The notes under the pieces: model-generated | Told to the model about the DNA's origin: nothing | The model's database searches: none | Seen by the model: the letters and a program-made list of their open reading frames with translations, nothing else | Origin: CAVQSS01 sp963746605 | Lineage (GTDB): Bacteria; Desulfobacterota; RBG-13-43-22 | DNA length: 64,000 bases | Direction of reading: 5' to 3' | NCBI GenBank assembly: GCA_963746605.1 | Contig: CAVVCH010000016.1 | Span: forward strand, 62,001 to 126,000 | In this document: piece by piece, positions 19,128-28,666 of the stretch | How the letters are laid out: each line of letters starts with the position of its first letter | Position numbering within the stretch: position 1 is the first letter of the stretch | Program-made: the position numbers and the translations under genes

Positions 19128-19268
19128 TAAATTCGAAATTCGAAGCACGAAATCCGAAACAAACACGAAGGTCCAAAATCAAAAAATTTAAAACAAAAAT
19201 GTTTCGAATTTTGAGATTTGATCATTTGAATTTGTTTCGAGTTTCGAAATTCGGATTTCGGATTTCTA
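19128..19268. repeat. A/T-rich CGAAATCCGAAAC inverted repeat (copy 1)
   Basis: The left arm contains CGAAATTCGAAGCACGAAAT and CCGAAACAAAC; the right arm mirrors it (GTTTCGAGTTTCGAAATTCG). The centre contains TTTGATCATTTGAATTT. A near copy with the same order lies at 56781-56918. No coding content; it separates the phosphatase-like gene from lon. Confidence 0.7.
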
Positions 19269-19305
19269 AGCAAAATTTAGAACTCTTTTTTCGGTATCCC
19301 GCTCT

Positions 19306-21750
19306 TTAATGCGCCATTACCTCCGGGGAAACCGGGACCTCTTCCAGATAAAATGGCGTGCATTCGCCCTCCGGAACTGGTTTGAACAGGGTTGCCGGAT
19401 CCTCCAGCACCAGGGCCGCTCTCAACACCTCGTCCATGTGCTCCACCGGGATGATTTCCATGGTCTTCAATACCTTGGACGGAATATCCTTCAGGTCCTT
19501 CTCGTTATCCTTGGGGATAATCACCCGCTCCACCTTTCCACGCTGGGCGGCAATCAACTTTTCCTTCAACCCGCCTATGGGCAGGACCCGACCGCGCAAG
19601 GTGATCTCCCCGGTCATGGCCACTTTCCGTTTGACCGGGTTCTTGAGCAGGGCCGAGACGATGGAGGTGGCGATGGTGATCCCCGCCGACGGTCCGTCCT
19701 TGGGGATGGCCCCCTCGGGGATATGGATATGGATATCCATCTTCTGATAAAAATTGATGGGCAGCCCCAGACGTTCCGCCCGGGAACGCACGTAGCTCAA
19801 GGCCGCCTGGGCCGATTCCTGCATGACCTCACCCAGCTTTCCGGTGATGATCAGCTTGCCCTTGCCCGGCATAAGCACTACCTCGGTCAAGAGGAGTTCC
19901 CCGCCGAATTCCGTCCAGGCCAGGCCGGTGGTGATGCCGATCTCGTCCTTTTCTTCGGTTTCCCCGTAACGGAATTTGGATACTCCCAGGTATTTGGGAA
20001 TGGAGGCGGCGTTGATCTCCACCCGGGTTTCCATCCCCTTCTTGACCACTTCCTTGGCCACCTTCCGGCACAGAGAGGCTATCTCCCGCTCCAGGTTGCG
20101 GACCCCGGCCTCCCGGGTATAGTGGCGAATAATCGACAAAATGGCGTTATCGGAAATCTCGATATGTTCGGGCTTGAGACCGTTCGCCTCCACCTGTTTC
20201 TTCACTAAAAACTGGCGGGCGATTTGCTGTTTTTCCTGTTCCGTATAGCCCGGCAGGCGGATGATTTCCATGCGGTCCTGCAAGGGCGGGGGGATGGAAT
20301 AGAGGGTGTTGGCCGTGGTAATAAAAAAGATTTCCGACAGGTCGTAATCGATATCCAGATAATGGTCGTTGAAGGCGAAGTTCTGTTCCGGATCCAGGAC
20401 TTCCAGCAAGGCCGCCGAGGGATCGCCGCGGAAATCCGTGCTCATCTTGTCCACTTCATCCAGGCAAAAAACCGGATTGTTGGACTTGACCTTGCGCAAC
20501 GATTGGACGATCTTCCCCGGAAGCGCCCCGATATAGGTCCGCCGATGGCCCCGAATTTCGGCTTCATCGCGAACCCCGCCCAGAGAGAGGCGGATAAAGT
20601 TGCGCCCCGTGGCCCGGGCAATCGATTTGGCCAGAGAGGTTTTCCCCACGCCGGGGGGGCCGACGAAGCAAAGGATCGGGCCGCGGATCTTTTTATTCAG
20701 GCTCTGGACCGCCAGGTATTCCAGGATCCGCTCTTTCGGCTTTTCCAGGCCGTAGTGGTCTTCATTCAGGATCTTTTCCGCTTCGTCGATATCCAGCTTC
20801 ACCCGGCTTTTGTTGAACCAGGGCAGGGCGATCAGCCAGTCGATGTAATTGCGCACCACGGTCGCTTCCGCTGACATGGGGGACATCATCTTCAATTTTT
20901 TCAGCTCATGGCGGACCTTGGTGCCGGCCTCCTTGGACATGCGTTTGCGTTTAATCTGCTTTTCCAGTTCCTGGATCTCATTCTTGAAATCGTCCTGTTC
21001 CCCCATCTCCTTCTGAATGGCCCGCATCTGCTCGTTCAGGTAGTAATCTCGCTGGGTCTTTTCCATTTGCTTCTTGACCCGGCCTTTGATGCGCTGTTCG
21101 ATCTCTAAAATATCGATTTCGCCCCGCATGAATTCGTAAAGCTTTTCCAGTCGTTGGCTGACCTGGATGATCTCCAGGATCTCCTGTTTCTGCTCCAACT
21201 TGATGCCTAAGTGGGGGACCAGGGCATCGACCAGGCGGCTGGGATCATCAAGGCCGTTGATGGTATGGACCAGTTCCTGGGGAATTTTCTTGTTGAACTT
21301 CTGATAATTTTCAAAGGTGGTCTTGACCGTTCGGACCAATGCTTCTCTTTCGGATTCCGTGGCCGGCAGATCCGAGAGCTCCTCCACTTCCACCAGGAAG
21401 AAAGTCTTATTGGGCAGATACCGCCGGGCCCGGGCCCGATAACGTCCCTCGATCAGGACCTTCACCGTCCCGTCGGGCAGACGAAGCATCTGCAGAATCG
21501 TGCTCACGGTTCCTATCTGGTACAGCTCTCTTTCCGAAGGGTCGTCTATTTTGGCCTGACGCTGGGCCAGGAGAAAAACATCTTTTTCCAGGGACATGCT
21601 GTATTCCAGGGCCTGAATGGATTTTTCCCGCCCCACAAACAAAGGGGCCACCATTCCTGGGAAAACAACGATGTCTCGGAGCGGCAGCACCGGGATGATC
21701 TGTTTGAGACCCCGGGGCTGATTCTGATCTTTAGAAATGATTTCCGACAT
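19306..21750 (-). CDS. lon: ATP-dependent protease Lon
   Basis: An 814-residue LonA. The N-terminal substrate domain starts at PVLPLRDIVVFPGM; the AAA+ module has Walker A GPPGVGKTSLAKS and Walker B VFCLDEVDKM; the protease domain has the catalytic Ser in PKDGPSAGIT and the Lys in GGLKEKLIAA. Length and domain order are normal. Lon degrades misfolded and regulatory proteins in the cytosol. It is the last gene of the minus-strand tig-clpP-clpX-lon set and starts 12 bases after clpX. CTAAAGGAAG lies before its ATG. Confidence 0.98.
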   Translation of the reverse strand: MSEIISKDQNQPRGLKQIIPVLPLRDIVVFPGMVAPLFVGREKSIQALEYSMSLEKDVFLLAQRQAKIDDPSERELYQIGTVSTILQMLRLPDGTVKVLIEGRYRARARRYLPNKTFFLVEVEELSDLPATESEREALVRTVKTTFENYQKFNKKIPQELVHTINGLDDPSRLVDALVPHLGIKLEQKQEILEIIQVSQRLEKLYEFMRGEIDILEIEQRIKGRVKKQMEKTQRDYYLNEQMRAIQKEMGEQDDFKNEIQELEKQIKRKRMSKEAGTKVRHELKKLKMMSPMSAEATVVRNYIDWLIALPWFNKSRVKLDIDEAEKILNEDHYGLEKPKERILEYLAVQSLNKKIRGPILCFVGPPGVGKTSLAKSIARATGRNFIRLSLGGVRDEAEIRGHRRTYIGALPGKIVQSLRKVKSNNPVFCLDEVDKMSTDFRGDPSAALLEVLDPEQNFAFNDHYLDIDYDLSEIFFITTANTLYSIPPPLQDRMEIIRLPGYTEQEKQQIARQFLVKKQVEANGLKPEHIEISDNAILSIIRHYTREAGVRNLEREIASLCRKVAKEVVKKGMETRVEINAASIPKYLGVSKFRYGETEEKDEIGITTGLAWTEFGGELLLTEVVLMPGKGKLIITGKLGEVMQESAQAALSYVRSRAERLGLPINFYQKMDIHIHIPEGAIPKDGPSAGITIATSIVSALLKNPVKRKVAMTGEITLRGRVLPIGGLKEKLIAAQRGKVERVIIPKDNEKDLKDIPSKVLKTMEIIPVEHMDEVLRAALVLEDPATLFKPVPEGECTPFYLEEVPVSPEVMAH

Positions 21751-21762
21751 AAAACACTTCCT

Positions 21763-23022
21763 TTAGGCCGATTCGGCCTGGTTTTCATAAAGGAGGATGG
21801 GCGCCTCCTTGGTTAATACCACTTCCTCGCTGATGATGCATTCCCGCACATTATTCAAGGAGGGAATCTCAAACATGATATCCAGCATGGAATTTTCCAG
21901 GATGGAACGCAGTCCCCGGGCCCCGGATTTTCGCTTCAACGCCTCCCGGGCAACGGCCTTAATGGCCCCCTCGGTGAACTTCAAATCCACACCCTGCAAC
22001 TGGAAAAGTTTTTGATACTGACGCACGATGGCGTTTTTGGGTTCCCGGAGGATACGAATCAAAGCCTCTTCGCTCAGTTCATCCAAGGTGGCGATAACCG
22101 GCAGGCGGCCGATAAATTCCGGAATCAATCCGAATTTAAGCAAGTCCTCCGGTCGAACCGCATCCAAGATCTCTCCCAAGCGCTTTTTTTCGGAGCGTTT
22201 TTGAATATTGGCCCCGAAGCCCATGGCCTTGGCGCCTAACCGGCCTTGGATTATCTTATCCAGTCCGTTGAAGGCCCCCCCGCAAATAAAAAGGATATTG
22301 GAGGTATCCACCCGGACAAATTCCTGTTGCGGGTGTTTCCGTCCCCCCTTGGGAGGGACACTGGCCATGGTCCCCTCGATGATCTTGAGCAGCGCCTGCT
22401 GAACCCCCTCCCCGGAAACATCCCGGGTGATGGAGATGTTTTCCGACTTGCGGGCAATTTTATCGATCTCGTCGATATAAACGATCCCGCGACTGGCCCG
22501 TTCCACATCGTATTCGGCGGCCTGCAACAGATTCAAAATGATATTTTCTACGTCCTCGCCCACATAACCGGCTTCCGTCAGTGCCGTGGCGTCGGCGATG
22601 GTAAAGGGCACTCTTAAAATTTTGGCCAGGGTCTGGGCCAAAAGCGTCTTGCCGGACCCGGTGGGACCGATTAACAGGATATTACTTTTTTGCAGATCCA
22701 CCCCGTCCATGTCGATCTTGGTGTCGATGCGTTGGTAGTGATTGTGAACAGCCACCGACAATATTTTCTTGGCTTTTTCCTGTTCGATGACGTATTGGTC
22801 CAGCGTAGCCTTGATGTCCGCCGGCTTGGGGACTTTATCACCGGTCTGGGCCTCCTCCTTCTCATACTCCTCGGCAATGATTTCATTGCAAAGACCGATG
22901 CATTCATCACAAATATAGACCGAAGGCCCGGCGATCAACTTCTTGACCTCTTCCTGGTTCTTCCCGCAAAAAGAGCAGACCAGGTCGTTCCCTTTGCCCT
23001 TATCGTTACCTCTCTTGTTCAT
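21763..23022 (-). CDS. clpX: ClpX unfoldase
   Basis: A 419-residue ClpX. The N-terminal zinc domain has two CxxC pairs (CSFCGKN and CDECIGLC), and the AAA+ module has Walker A GPTGSGKTLLAQ, Walker B IVYIDEIDKIA, the sensor Arg region and the IGRLPV-type sequence FIGRLPVIATL. It unfolds tagged substrates and feeds them to ClpP, encoded 32 bases upstream on the same strand. No sequence oddity is seen. Confidence 0.98.
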   Translation of the reverse strand: MNKRGNDKGKGNDLVCSFCGKNQEEVKKLIAGPSVYICDECIGLCNEIIAEEYEKEEAQTGDKVPKPADIKATLDQYVIEQEKAKKILSVAVHNHYQRIDTKIDMDGVDLQKSNILLIGPTGSGKTLLAQTLAKILRVPFTIADATALTEAGYVGEDVENIILNLLQAAEYDVERASRGIVYIDEIDKIARKSENISITRDVSGEGVQQALLKIIEGTMASVPPKGGRKHPQQEFVRVDTSNILFICGGAFNGLDKIIQGRLGAKAMGFGANIQKRSEKKRLGEILDAVRPEDLLKFGLIPEFIGRLPVIATLDELSEEALIRILREPKNAIVRQYQKLFQLQGVDLKFTEGAIKAVAREALKRKSGARGLRSILENSMLDIMFEIPSLNNVRECIISEEVVLTKEAPILLYENQAESA

Positions 23023-23054
23023 ACTGCCTTCCTTTTTTCCGCCTTGACTTAAAC

Positions 23055-23660
23055 TTAACTGACAACGGCCGGGGCCGCTTCTCGCTGAGAAATCACCTTG
23101 TCCACAATACCGTATTCCTTGGCCTGTTCCCCGGTCATGAAAAAGTCCCGATCCGTGTCTTTTTCAATTTTTTCATAGAGCTGCCCAGTATGCCGGACCA
23201 AGATATTGTTTAACTCCTCCCGCATCCGCAAAATCTCGCGAGCCTGGATATCCACATCGGTGGCCTGTCCCTGAAACCCCCCTAAGGGTTGATGGATCAG
23301 TATCCGAGAGTGGGGCAAGGCATAACGCATCCCCGGAGCACCGGCCGCCAGCAACAAGGCGCCCATACTAGAGGCCTGTCCGAGGCACAAGGTGGAAATA
23401 TTCGGTTTGATATACTGCATGGTGTCGTAAATCGCCAGACCGGAAGTGACCACGCCACCCGGAGAATTGATATACATATGGATATCCTTATCCGGATCAT
23501 CAGCCTCCAAAAAAAGGAGCTGGGCGATAATCAGATTGGCAATATGGTCCTCAATGGGGGAACCTACAAAGAGAATTCGGTCCTTGAGCAGACGGGAATA
23601 TATATCATAAGCCCTTTCTCCCCGGCTGTCCTGCTCGACTACAATAGGTATTAACGCCAT
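23055..23660 (-). CDS. clpP: ClpP protease subunit
   Basis: A 201-residue serine protease that forms the barrel of ClpXP/ClpAP. The catalytic Ser is in QASSMGALLLAAG, the His in RILIHQPLGG and the Asp follows in KDTDRDFFMT. The N-terminus (IPIVVEQDSRGERAYDIYSR) is standard and suggests little or no propeptide. It lies between tig and clpX on the minus strand. Confidence 0.98.
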   Translation of the reverse strand: MALIPIVVEQDSRGERAYDIYSRLLKDRILFVGSPIEDHIANLIIAQLLFLEADDPDKDIHMYINSPGGVVTSGLAIYDTMQYIKPNISTLCLGQASSMGALLLAAGAPGMRYALPHSRILIHQPLGGFQGQATDVDIQAREILRMREELNNILVRHTGQLYEKIEKDTDRDFFMTGEQAKEYGIVDKVISQREAAPAVVS

Positions 23661-23678
23661 AGTTATTCCTCAATGTTA

Positions 23679-24968
23679 CTATGAATGAGTGATTTGGGCT
23701 TGATCCTTTAAAAAGGTCAAGGTCTTTTCTTCGAGCAACTGGGCGCTCAACTGGGGAAGCATGTTGTTTTTCTGATACACTTCCCGCACAAAACCAACCG
23801 ATTGGTTGACCCCTTGAGCGATCTTGGCGAATTCGGCTTCCAGTTCTTCTTTATTTACCTCCAGCGACTCCAAGGCCGCAATTTTTTCCAAAATCAATTG
23901 CCTCCGCACCCTTTTCTGGGCAACGGGTTTCATATTTTCCCTGATTCGATTGCGGTCGGCCTCGGTTTGGGGCCAGGTCATCCCTCGTCGGGTCATATCC
24001 TGTTCCAAGCGGGCCATCATTTCCTCCATTTCCTGACCGACCAACCCTTCGGGGATCTCAAACTCCGTTTTGGCCACGAGCTGATCCAGGAGTTCTTCGT
24101 TCTCTTTAGCTTCCGCCCGCTGTTTTTCCATATTTCCCAGATCTTCCCGGATCTTAGCCTTGAGGTCCTCCAGGGAATCGAATAACCCCTCCTGCAGGTT
24201 TTTAGCAAACTCATCGTTTAAATCCGGAAGGTTTCGTTCTTTGATCTCTTTCAGGGTGACCCGGTATTTTATCCTTTTACCGGCCAGCAAGGCATTCCCA
24301 TGGGTTTCCGGGAATTGAATCTCAAATTCCTTGGTTTCACCTTTTGTCAGGCCCAGCAGCTCTTTTTCGAAATCGGCGTTAAAATACCCGCTGCCTACTT
24401 CCAAATCATAATTGGCGGCCGAACCGTCGGGCAAGGGCTGGTCATCCAACCAGGAATTATAATCGATGACCGCGAAATCTCCCTCTTGAAGCGGTCGTTC
24501 CGTTTCCAGGGTGGATAATACGCCATGGGACCGTTGGATGAGACCTAGCCTGTTCTCCACGTCCTCTTCCTTTACGGATACCTCCTGCCGGTTCAAAGAC
24601 AATCCCTTATAATCCGAAATGACGATCTCCGGTTTCAATTCGATCGTGGCTTGAAACGTAAAGGGCCCCTCGGGATTAAGGGCCGGTTGGTCCAACTGGG
24701 GCATGGCTATGGGAATCAACTGGGATTCTTTCAAGGCCTCCGGGTAGTTTCTGGACACCAGGTTTCGGATCACTTCATCCTCGATTTGAGGACCATAATA
24801 CCGTTCCACCAGACTGCGGGGAACCTTTCCAGGCCTGAACCCCTTCATTTTGACCTTCTTGTTGACGCCCCGGTAAACCGTCTCCCATTCTTCTTTTACT
24901 TTTTCCGGTTCGACCTCGATGATCAATTTTTTTCGGATCGGAGATAAATCTTCCACCTGTATTTTCAT
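23679..24968 (-). CDS. tig: Trigger factor
   Basis: A 429-residue ribosome-associated chaperone with peptidyl-prolyl isomerase activity. The ribosome-binding signature region is KMKGFRPGKVPRSLVERYYG (residues about 38-57), the FKBP-like domain lies about 150-245 (EGDFAVIDYNSW), and the C-terminal helical arms follow with many Glu/Lys. It starts the tig-clpP-clpX-lon order that is common in Proteobacteria and Desulfobacterota. A tRNA-Leu gene lies 26 bases before its start on the same strand. Confidence 0.97.
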   Translation of the reverse strand: MKIQVEDLSPIRKKLIIEVEPEKVKEEWETVYRGVNKKVKMKGFRPGKVPRSLVERYYGPQIEDEVIRNLVSRNYPEALKESQLIPIAMPQLDQPALNPEGPFTFQATIELKPEIVISDYKGLSLNRQEVSVKEEDVENRLGLIQRSHGVLSTLETERPLQEGDFAVIDYNSWLDDQPLPDGSAANYDLEVGSGYFNADFEKELLGLTKGETKEFEIQFPETHGNALLAGKRIKYRVTLKEIKERNLPDLNDEFAKNLQEGLFDSLEDLKAKIREDLGNMEKQRAEAKENEELLDQLVAKTEFEIPEGLVGQEMEEMMARLEQDMTRRGMTWPQTEADRNRIRENMKPVAQKRVRRQLILEKIAALESLEVNKEELEAEFAKIAQGVNQSVGFVREVYQKNNMLPQLSAQLLEEKTLTFLKDQAQITHS

Positions 24969-24993
24969 AGCCTTGTCCTTGTCACGCCGTTAT

Positions 24994-25080
24994 TGGTGCG
25001 AGAGGGGGGATTTGAACCCCCACCCTGTCGCCAGGGCTGGATCCTAAGTCCAGTGCGTCTACCAACTCCGCCACTCTCGC
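24994..25080 (-). tRNA. tRNA-Leu(TAG)
   Basis: The minus strand folds as a class II tRNA: acceptor GCGAGAG pairs with CTCTCGC, the D-arm has GGAGTTGGTAGACGC, the anticodon stem-loop CTGGACTTAGGATCCAG gives anticodon TAG, a long variable arm follows, and the T-loop is GGTTCAAATC. The CCA end is encoded (24994-24996). It reads CUA/CUG leucine codons. No integrase or att-like duplication is next to it. Confidence 0.95.
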
Positions 25081-25155
25081 CCTGTTCTATCGCCTTTTTT
25101 AAGGGTTATCTTTAACTTTTTAATATACTTATTTATCAGTCAAATGTCAAGGTTC

Positions 25156-25815
25156 CTAACCTGGCCCGGGCAGGGTCAACAGGTCCGGCAATTCGGCAAT
25201 AACCCAATCGGGTTTGGCTTTCTTGATCTCGGCCATCGTATTCTGCCCTCCCTGGACGATCGCCACCAGGACCCCGGCATTCCGAGCGGCCTTAATGTCA
25301 TCCAGGCTGTCTCCCACGTACCAGACCTCCTTGGCTTGACAACCTAAACGACGACAAACCAATTGGAGACCTGCCGGGTGGGGCTTGAGCCATCGGGCAT
25401 CGTTACGGCTGACCGCGGCGTCCAGTAAAGGACGCAACCCCAGCACTTCTAAGGCTTTTATCAGACTGGCGGTCCCCACATTGCTGACCAGACCAGTGGT
25501 GCCCCCCCGGGCTCTGATTGCCTTTAAGGTCTCCAGAACCCCATTCCTGACTTGCCAGCGAGTCAAGGCATCGGCGTCGTATCGATCGTATATCCCGGAA
25601 AGAGCCGTCACCCCCTCGGAGCGCCCAAAGTTTTCCTGGTACCGGCAGGCGATATTCATCAGATCGGCGTAACTGCCCCCCCGTCCTTCCGGGATCATCC
25701 CCAGATTTGCCAGGGCCGCGGCGCCTTCGGCCTCCGCCTCCGGCAAACGCCATTGAAAATCAACCAGGGTCCCTTCAAAATCAAAAATCAGGGCCTTCGG
25801 ATAAACGGCCGACAT
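25156..25815 (-). CDS. HAD-superfamily hydrolase, DxE variant
   Basis: A 219-residue haloacid-dehalogenase-fold protein of the phosphoglycolate phosphatase/beta-phosphoglucomutase type. Motif I is ALIFDFEGTLVDF: the nucleophile Asp12 is present but the second acid is Glu14 rather than Asp. Motif II is TGLVSNVGT, motif III KPHPAGLQL and motif IV VGDSLDDIKAARNAG. A helical cap fills about 20-85. Substrate is unknown. It is downstream of purA on the minus strand (15 bases apart), possibly co-transcribed. Confidence 0.85.
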   Translation of the reverse strand: MSAVYPKALIFDFEGTLVDFQWRLPEAEAEGAAALANLGMIPEGRGGSYADLMNIACRYQENFGRSEGVTALSGIYDRYDADALTRWQVRNGVLETLKAIRARGGTTGLVSNVGTASLIKALEVLGLRPLLDAAVSRNDARWLKPHPAGLQLVCRRLGCQAKEVWYVGDSLDDIKAARNAGVLVAIVQGGQNTMAEIKKAKPDWVIAELPDLLTLPGPG

Positions 25816-25829
25816 GAATGTCCTCTTCC

Positions 25830-27131
25830 CTATCCCGAAAAATCAAAGGGATTGCTTTCCGTAATGGTCTCTTCCCGATCCGGGCCCAGAGAAATGATGC
25901 CTATCGGCACTTGCATCAGCTCTTCCATTCGCCGAAGATAATTCCGGGCTTCAGCGGGGAGGTCCTGGCGTTTTCGAATCCCCTTGAGATCTTGCGACCA
26001 GCCGGGCAGGTCCTCATAGATAGGCCGGCAGCCCTCCAGGGCTTTCAACGGAGCGGGCAGAGATTGAAGCGTTTGTCCCTGATAAGAGTAAGCCGTGCAT
26101 ATTTTCAAGGTTTTAATGCCGGACAAAACATCCAGCTTGGTGATCGCTAAGTGGGTCAATCCGTTCAGCCGGGCGGAATCGCGAAGGATCACGGCATCCA
26201 GCCAGCCACAACGTCTGGGTCGCCCGGTGGTGGCCCCGTATTCCCCGCCTTTTTCTCTCAGGAAGAGCCCGGTAGCGTCCGACAATTCCGTCGGGAAGGG
26301 CCCCCCGCCCACCCGGGTGGTATAGGCCTTAACGATTCCTACGACCGCCTTGATCTTGTTCGGACCCAAACCGGCCCCGGCGCAGACGCTTCCGGCCACC
26401 GGGTTGGAAGAGGTGACATAGGGATAGGTCCCGTGGTCGATATCCAGATGGGTGCCTTGGGCTCCCTCGAATAAAATCCTTTTATTGTTTTTAATGGCCT
26501 CATCGATCAAAAGGGAAACGTTGGCCACGTAAGGTCGGATGAAATCGGCCAGGGGCAGGAAGCTTTTGCAGATCTCTCGGGGGTCCAAGGTCGGAACCTT
26601 GAGGTAATGTTCAAAAAGAAAATTTTTCTCCTTTAAATTCTCCCTGACCTTTTCGCTGAAAACCTGCTCATCCAGGAGGTCGGAAACCCGGATCCCGACC
26701 CGGGCGACCTTGTCTTCATAGCAGGGACCGATACCCCGCCCGGTAGTCCCGATGGACCCCGACCCCTTGGCCGCTTCCCGGGCCATATCCAGGTGTTTGT
26801 GGTAGGGAAGAATCAAATGAGCCTTTTCGCTGATGGCCAGATTTTCCGGTCCCAGGGGCAACCCGCGATCCCGAAGCCCGATAATCTCCTTATGCAGCAC
26901 TTCAAGGTCTACCACCACCCCGTTGCCGATCAAACAGCTCTTTCCGAGATGGAGGATCCCGGAGGGGATCAGGTGCAGGATGAATTGGTTTCCGTTCACT
27001 ACCAACGTATGGCCGGCATTGTTGCCCCCCTGGAAACGGACCACCACATCCGCCCCTTGGGTCAAGAGGTCAACGACCTTGCCTTTTCCCTCGTCCCCCC
27101 ACTGGCTGCCTACTACGATGACACAGGACAT
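25830..27131 (-). CDS. purA: Adenylosuccinate synthetase
   Basis: A 433-residue enzyme that joins aspartate to IMP with GTP, the first step from IMP to AMP. The N-terminal P-loop GSQWGDEGKGKVVDLLT, the His-loop NNAGHTLV, GTTGRGIGPCYEDK, EGAQGTHLDIDHGTYP and TGRPRRCGWLD are all present. Length is typical. AAAGGAG precedes the ATG, and a sigma70-like promoter is visible about 120 bases upstream. Confidence 0.98.
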   Translation of the reverse strand: MSCVIVVGSQWGDEGKGKVVDLLTQGADVVVRFQGGNNAGHTLVVNGNQFILHLIPSGILHLGKSCLIGNGVVVDLEVLHKEIIGLRDRGLPLGPENLAISEKAHLILPYHKHLDMAREAAKGSGSIGTTGRGIGPCYEDKVARVGIRVSDLLDEQVFSEKVRENLKEKNFLFEHYLKVPTLDPREICKSFLPLADFIRPYVANVSLLIDEAIKNNKRILFEGAQGTHLDIDHGTYPYVTSSNPVAGSVCAGAGLGPNKIKAVVGIVKAYTTRVGGGPFPTELSDATGLFLREKGGEYGATTGRPRRCGWLDAVILRDSARLNGLTHLAITKLDVLSGIKTLKICTAYSYQGQTLQSLPAPLKALEGCRPIYEDLPGWSQDLKGIRKRQDLPAEARNYLRRMEELMQVPIGIISLGPDREETITESNPFDFSG

Positions 27132-27252
27132 AATGAACTCCTTTTATTCGGATCGAATCCTTACTTGACGGACTCGCGAAAAGTCAAAAGACGAGTTTTT
27201 GCGAATCCGTCCTATTTCCAATGTAGCCTAATTCAAAATTATCGCCTCAGGA

Positions 27253-27281
27253 TTCTTATGCCAAGGGGGTGGAAATGTCAA
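27253..27281 (-). promoter_or_regulatory. Putative sigma70 promoter of purA
   Basis: On the minus strand TTGACA (27276-27281) is followed after 17 bases by TAAGAA (27253-27258). The purA start is about 120 bases downstream. The -10 box is a weak match, so this is tentative. Confidence 0.4.
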
Positions 27282-27353
27282 CTTCCTTATGCCAAACAAA
27301 AAACGGAGGTCGGATTAGGGAGGAAGAATTATGCTAGCGGGTATCAAAAAAAT

Positions 27354-27492
27354 GAACGTCCAACATCGAACGTCCAACATCGAATGTTGAATTGGAAAAG
27401 ATAAAAAAATCCCGATGAAGCGGGACTTGAGTGTTCGGCCTTTGTTTGTTGCCTTTTCATTGGATGTTGGACGTTCGATGTTCGATGTTCAT
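27354..27492. repeat. Inverted repeat of GAACGTCCAACATCGAACG units
   Basis: The stretch 27132-27527 has no gene. It contains two facing arms: GAACGTCCAACATCGAACGT at 27354 and its mirror GTTGGACGTTCGATGTTCGA ending near 27492. Between purA and htpX it may work as a transcription stop; both arms carry short direct repeats (CGTCCAACATCGAA), as do other dispersed repeats of this genome. Confidence 0.6.
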
Positions 27493-27527
27493 CCCTTAAA
27501 ACAACGTAGCGTTTTTACTTCTTTTAG

Positions 27528-28382
27528 CTATCTCATGCCTCGCAACCGGGCGATTCGATCTTCGATCGGGGGGTGGGTACTGAAAAGATTCATCAGGCTC
27601 CGGCCCGATAAGGGGTTGACAATAAACATGTGGGCCGTGGCCGGTTTGGCATCCTCCATCGGGATCTGCTGAGAGGCCCGCTGCAATTTTTCGAGAGCCG
27701 AGGCCAGACTCAGAGGGTTATGGGAGAACTGGGCACCGGAGGCGTCGGCCAGATATTCCCGGGAACGGGATATGGCCATCTGGATCAGCATGGCCGCGAT
27801 CGGGGCCACGATGGTCAAAACCAGCATCCCGACAATCCCCCCTCCTCCGCCTTCCTCGTCACTGCTGCGCCCTCCTCCGAAAATAGCCGCGAAGCGGGCC
27901 ATATTGGCAATCATCATAATAGCCCCGGCCATGGTGGCGGCAATGGACCCGATCAGGATATCCCGGTTTTTTACGTGGCCCAACTCATGGGCCAAAACCC
28001 CACGCAATTCCTCCCGGGAGAGGATACGCATGATCCCGGTGGTCACCGCCACCACGGCATGCTGCGGATTTCTTCCGGTGGCAAAGGCATTGGGTGAATC
28101 ATCCTCGATGAGATAGACCCGGGGCTTGGGGATCCCGGCGATTTGCGCCAGTTCGCCCACTATTTGATGAATCCCCGGGTGTTCCTGGGGTGAAATCTCT
28201 TGGGCCCGGTACATGGCCAAGACGATCTTATCGGAAAACCAGTAACTGCCCAGATTCATGACCCCGGCCAGCACAAAGGCCAGGACCATCCCCTGCTGAC
28301 CCCCGATGGCCCGCCCGATCAAAATGATCAGCACCGTCATCAGGGCCAGTAAAAAGGTGGTCTTCATGGTATTTGAAAACAT
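27528..28382 (-). CDS. htpX: Membrane metalloprotease HtpX
   Basis: A 284-residue M48 peptidase. Two N-terminal helices (TFLLALMTVLIILIGRAI and GMVLAFVLAGVMNLGSYWF) are followed by the zinc site HELGHVKN, with the third ligand region in SREYLADASGA, and two more hydrophobic segments around 155-200. It degrades damaged inner-membrane proteins with FtsH-like quality control. A Gly/Glu-rich loop (GGGRSSDEEGGGGG) lies between transmembrane helices 3 and 4. GGAGTA precedes the ATG. Confidence 0.96.
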   Translation of the reverse strand: MFSNTMKTTFLLALMTVLIILIGRAIGGQQGMVLAFVLAGVMNLGSYWFSDKIVLAMYRAQEISPQEHPGIHQIVGELAQIAGIPKPRVYLIEDDSPNAFATGRNPQHAVVAVTTGIMRILSREELRGVLAHELGHVKNRDILIGSIAATMAGAIMMIANMARFAAIFGGGRSSDEEGGGGGIVGMLVLTIVAPIAAMLIQMAISRSREYLADASGAQFSHNPLSLASALEKLQRASQQIPMEDAKPATAHMFIVNPLSGRSLMNLFSTHPPIEDRIARLRGMR

Positions 28383-28464
28383 AGGGGTTACTCCTTCAAT
28401 AGGTAGATCAAATCGACACTAACGTTCGTTAATAATTAACATGAGTTGAAGCCCAAAGTTCTTG

Positions 28465-28582
28465 TGTAGGGGAGGGGTTAATCCCCTCCCGCACCCACCC
28501 GGGCATATATCCTGATCTAATTTTAGGAAAAAGGTGTATCCCCGATTCCTAAGGCTCGGGAGGGGGTTAACCCCTCCCCTAC
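28465..28582. repeat. G/C-rich inverted repeat (copy 2)
   Basis: The left arm GTAGGGGAGGGGTTAATCCC and the right arm GGTTAACCCCTCCCCTAC flank about 70 bases that include CCCGGGCATATA. The same arms and the GCACCCA-CCGGGCATA core recur at 39811-39918. It fills most of the 284-base gap between htpX and clpB. Confidence 0.75.
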
Positions 28583-28666
28583 GAAAAAACCATTGTGAAC
28601 TGCGTAAGTTATTATTTTCCCCCACCCCCAACTCCCTGTCAAGGAAAACCGGAGCCGGAACCGGCC

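Noticed and set aside
24994..25080. tRNA-Leu as an integration site for a mobile island
   Set aside because: No integrase and no repeat of the tRNA 3' end is visible; both neighbours are housekeeping genes.
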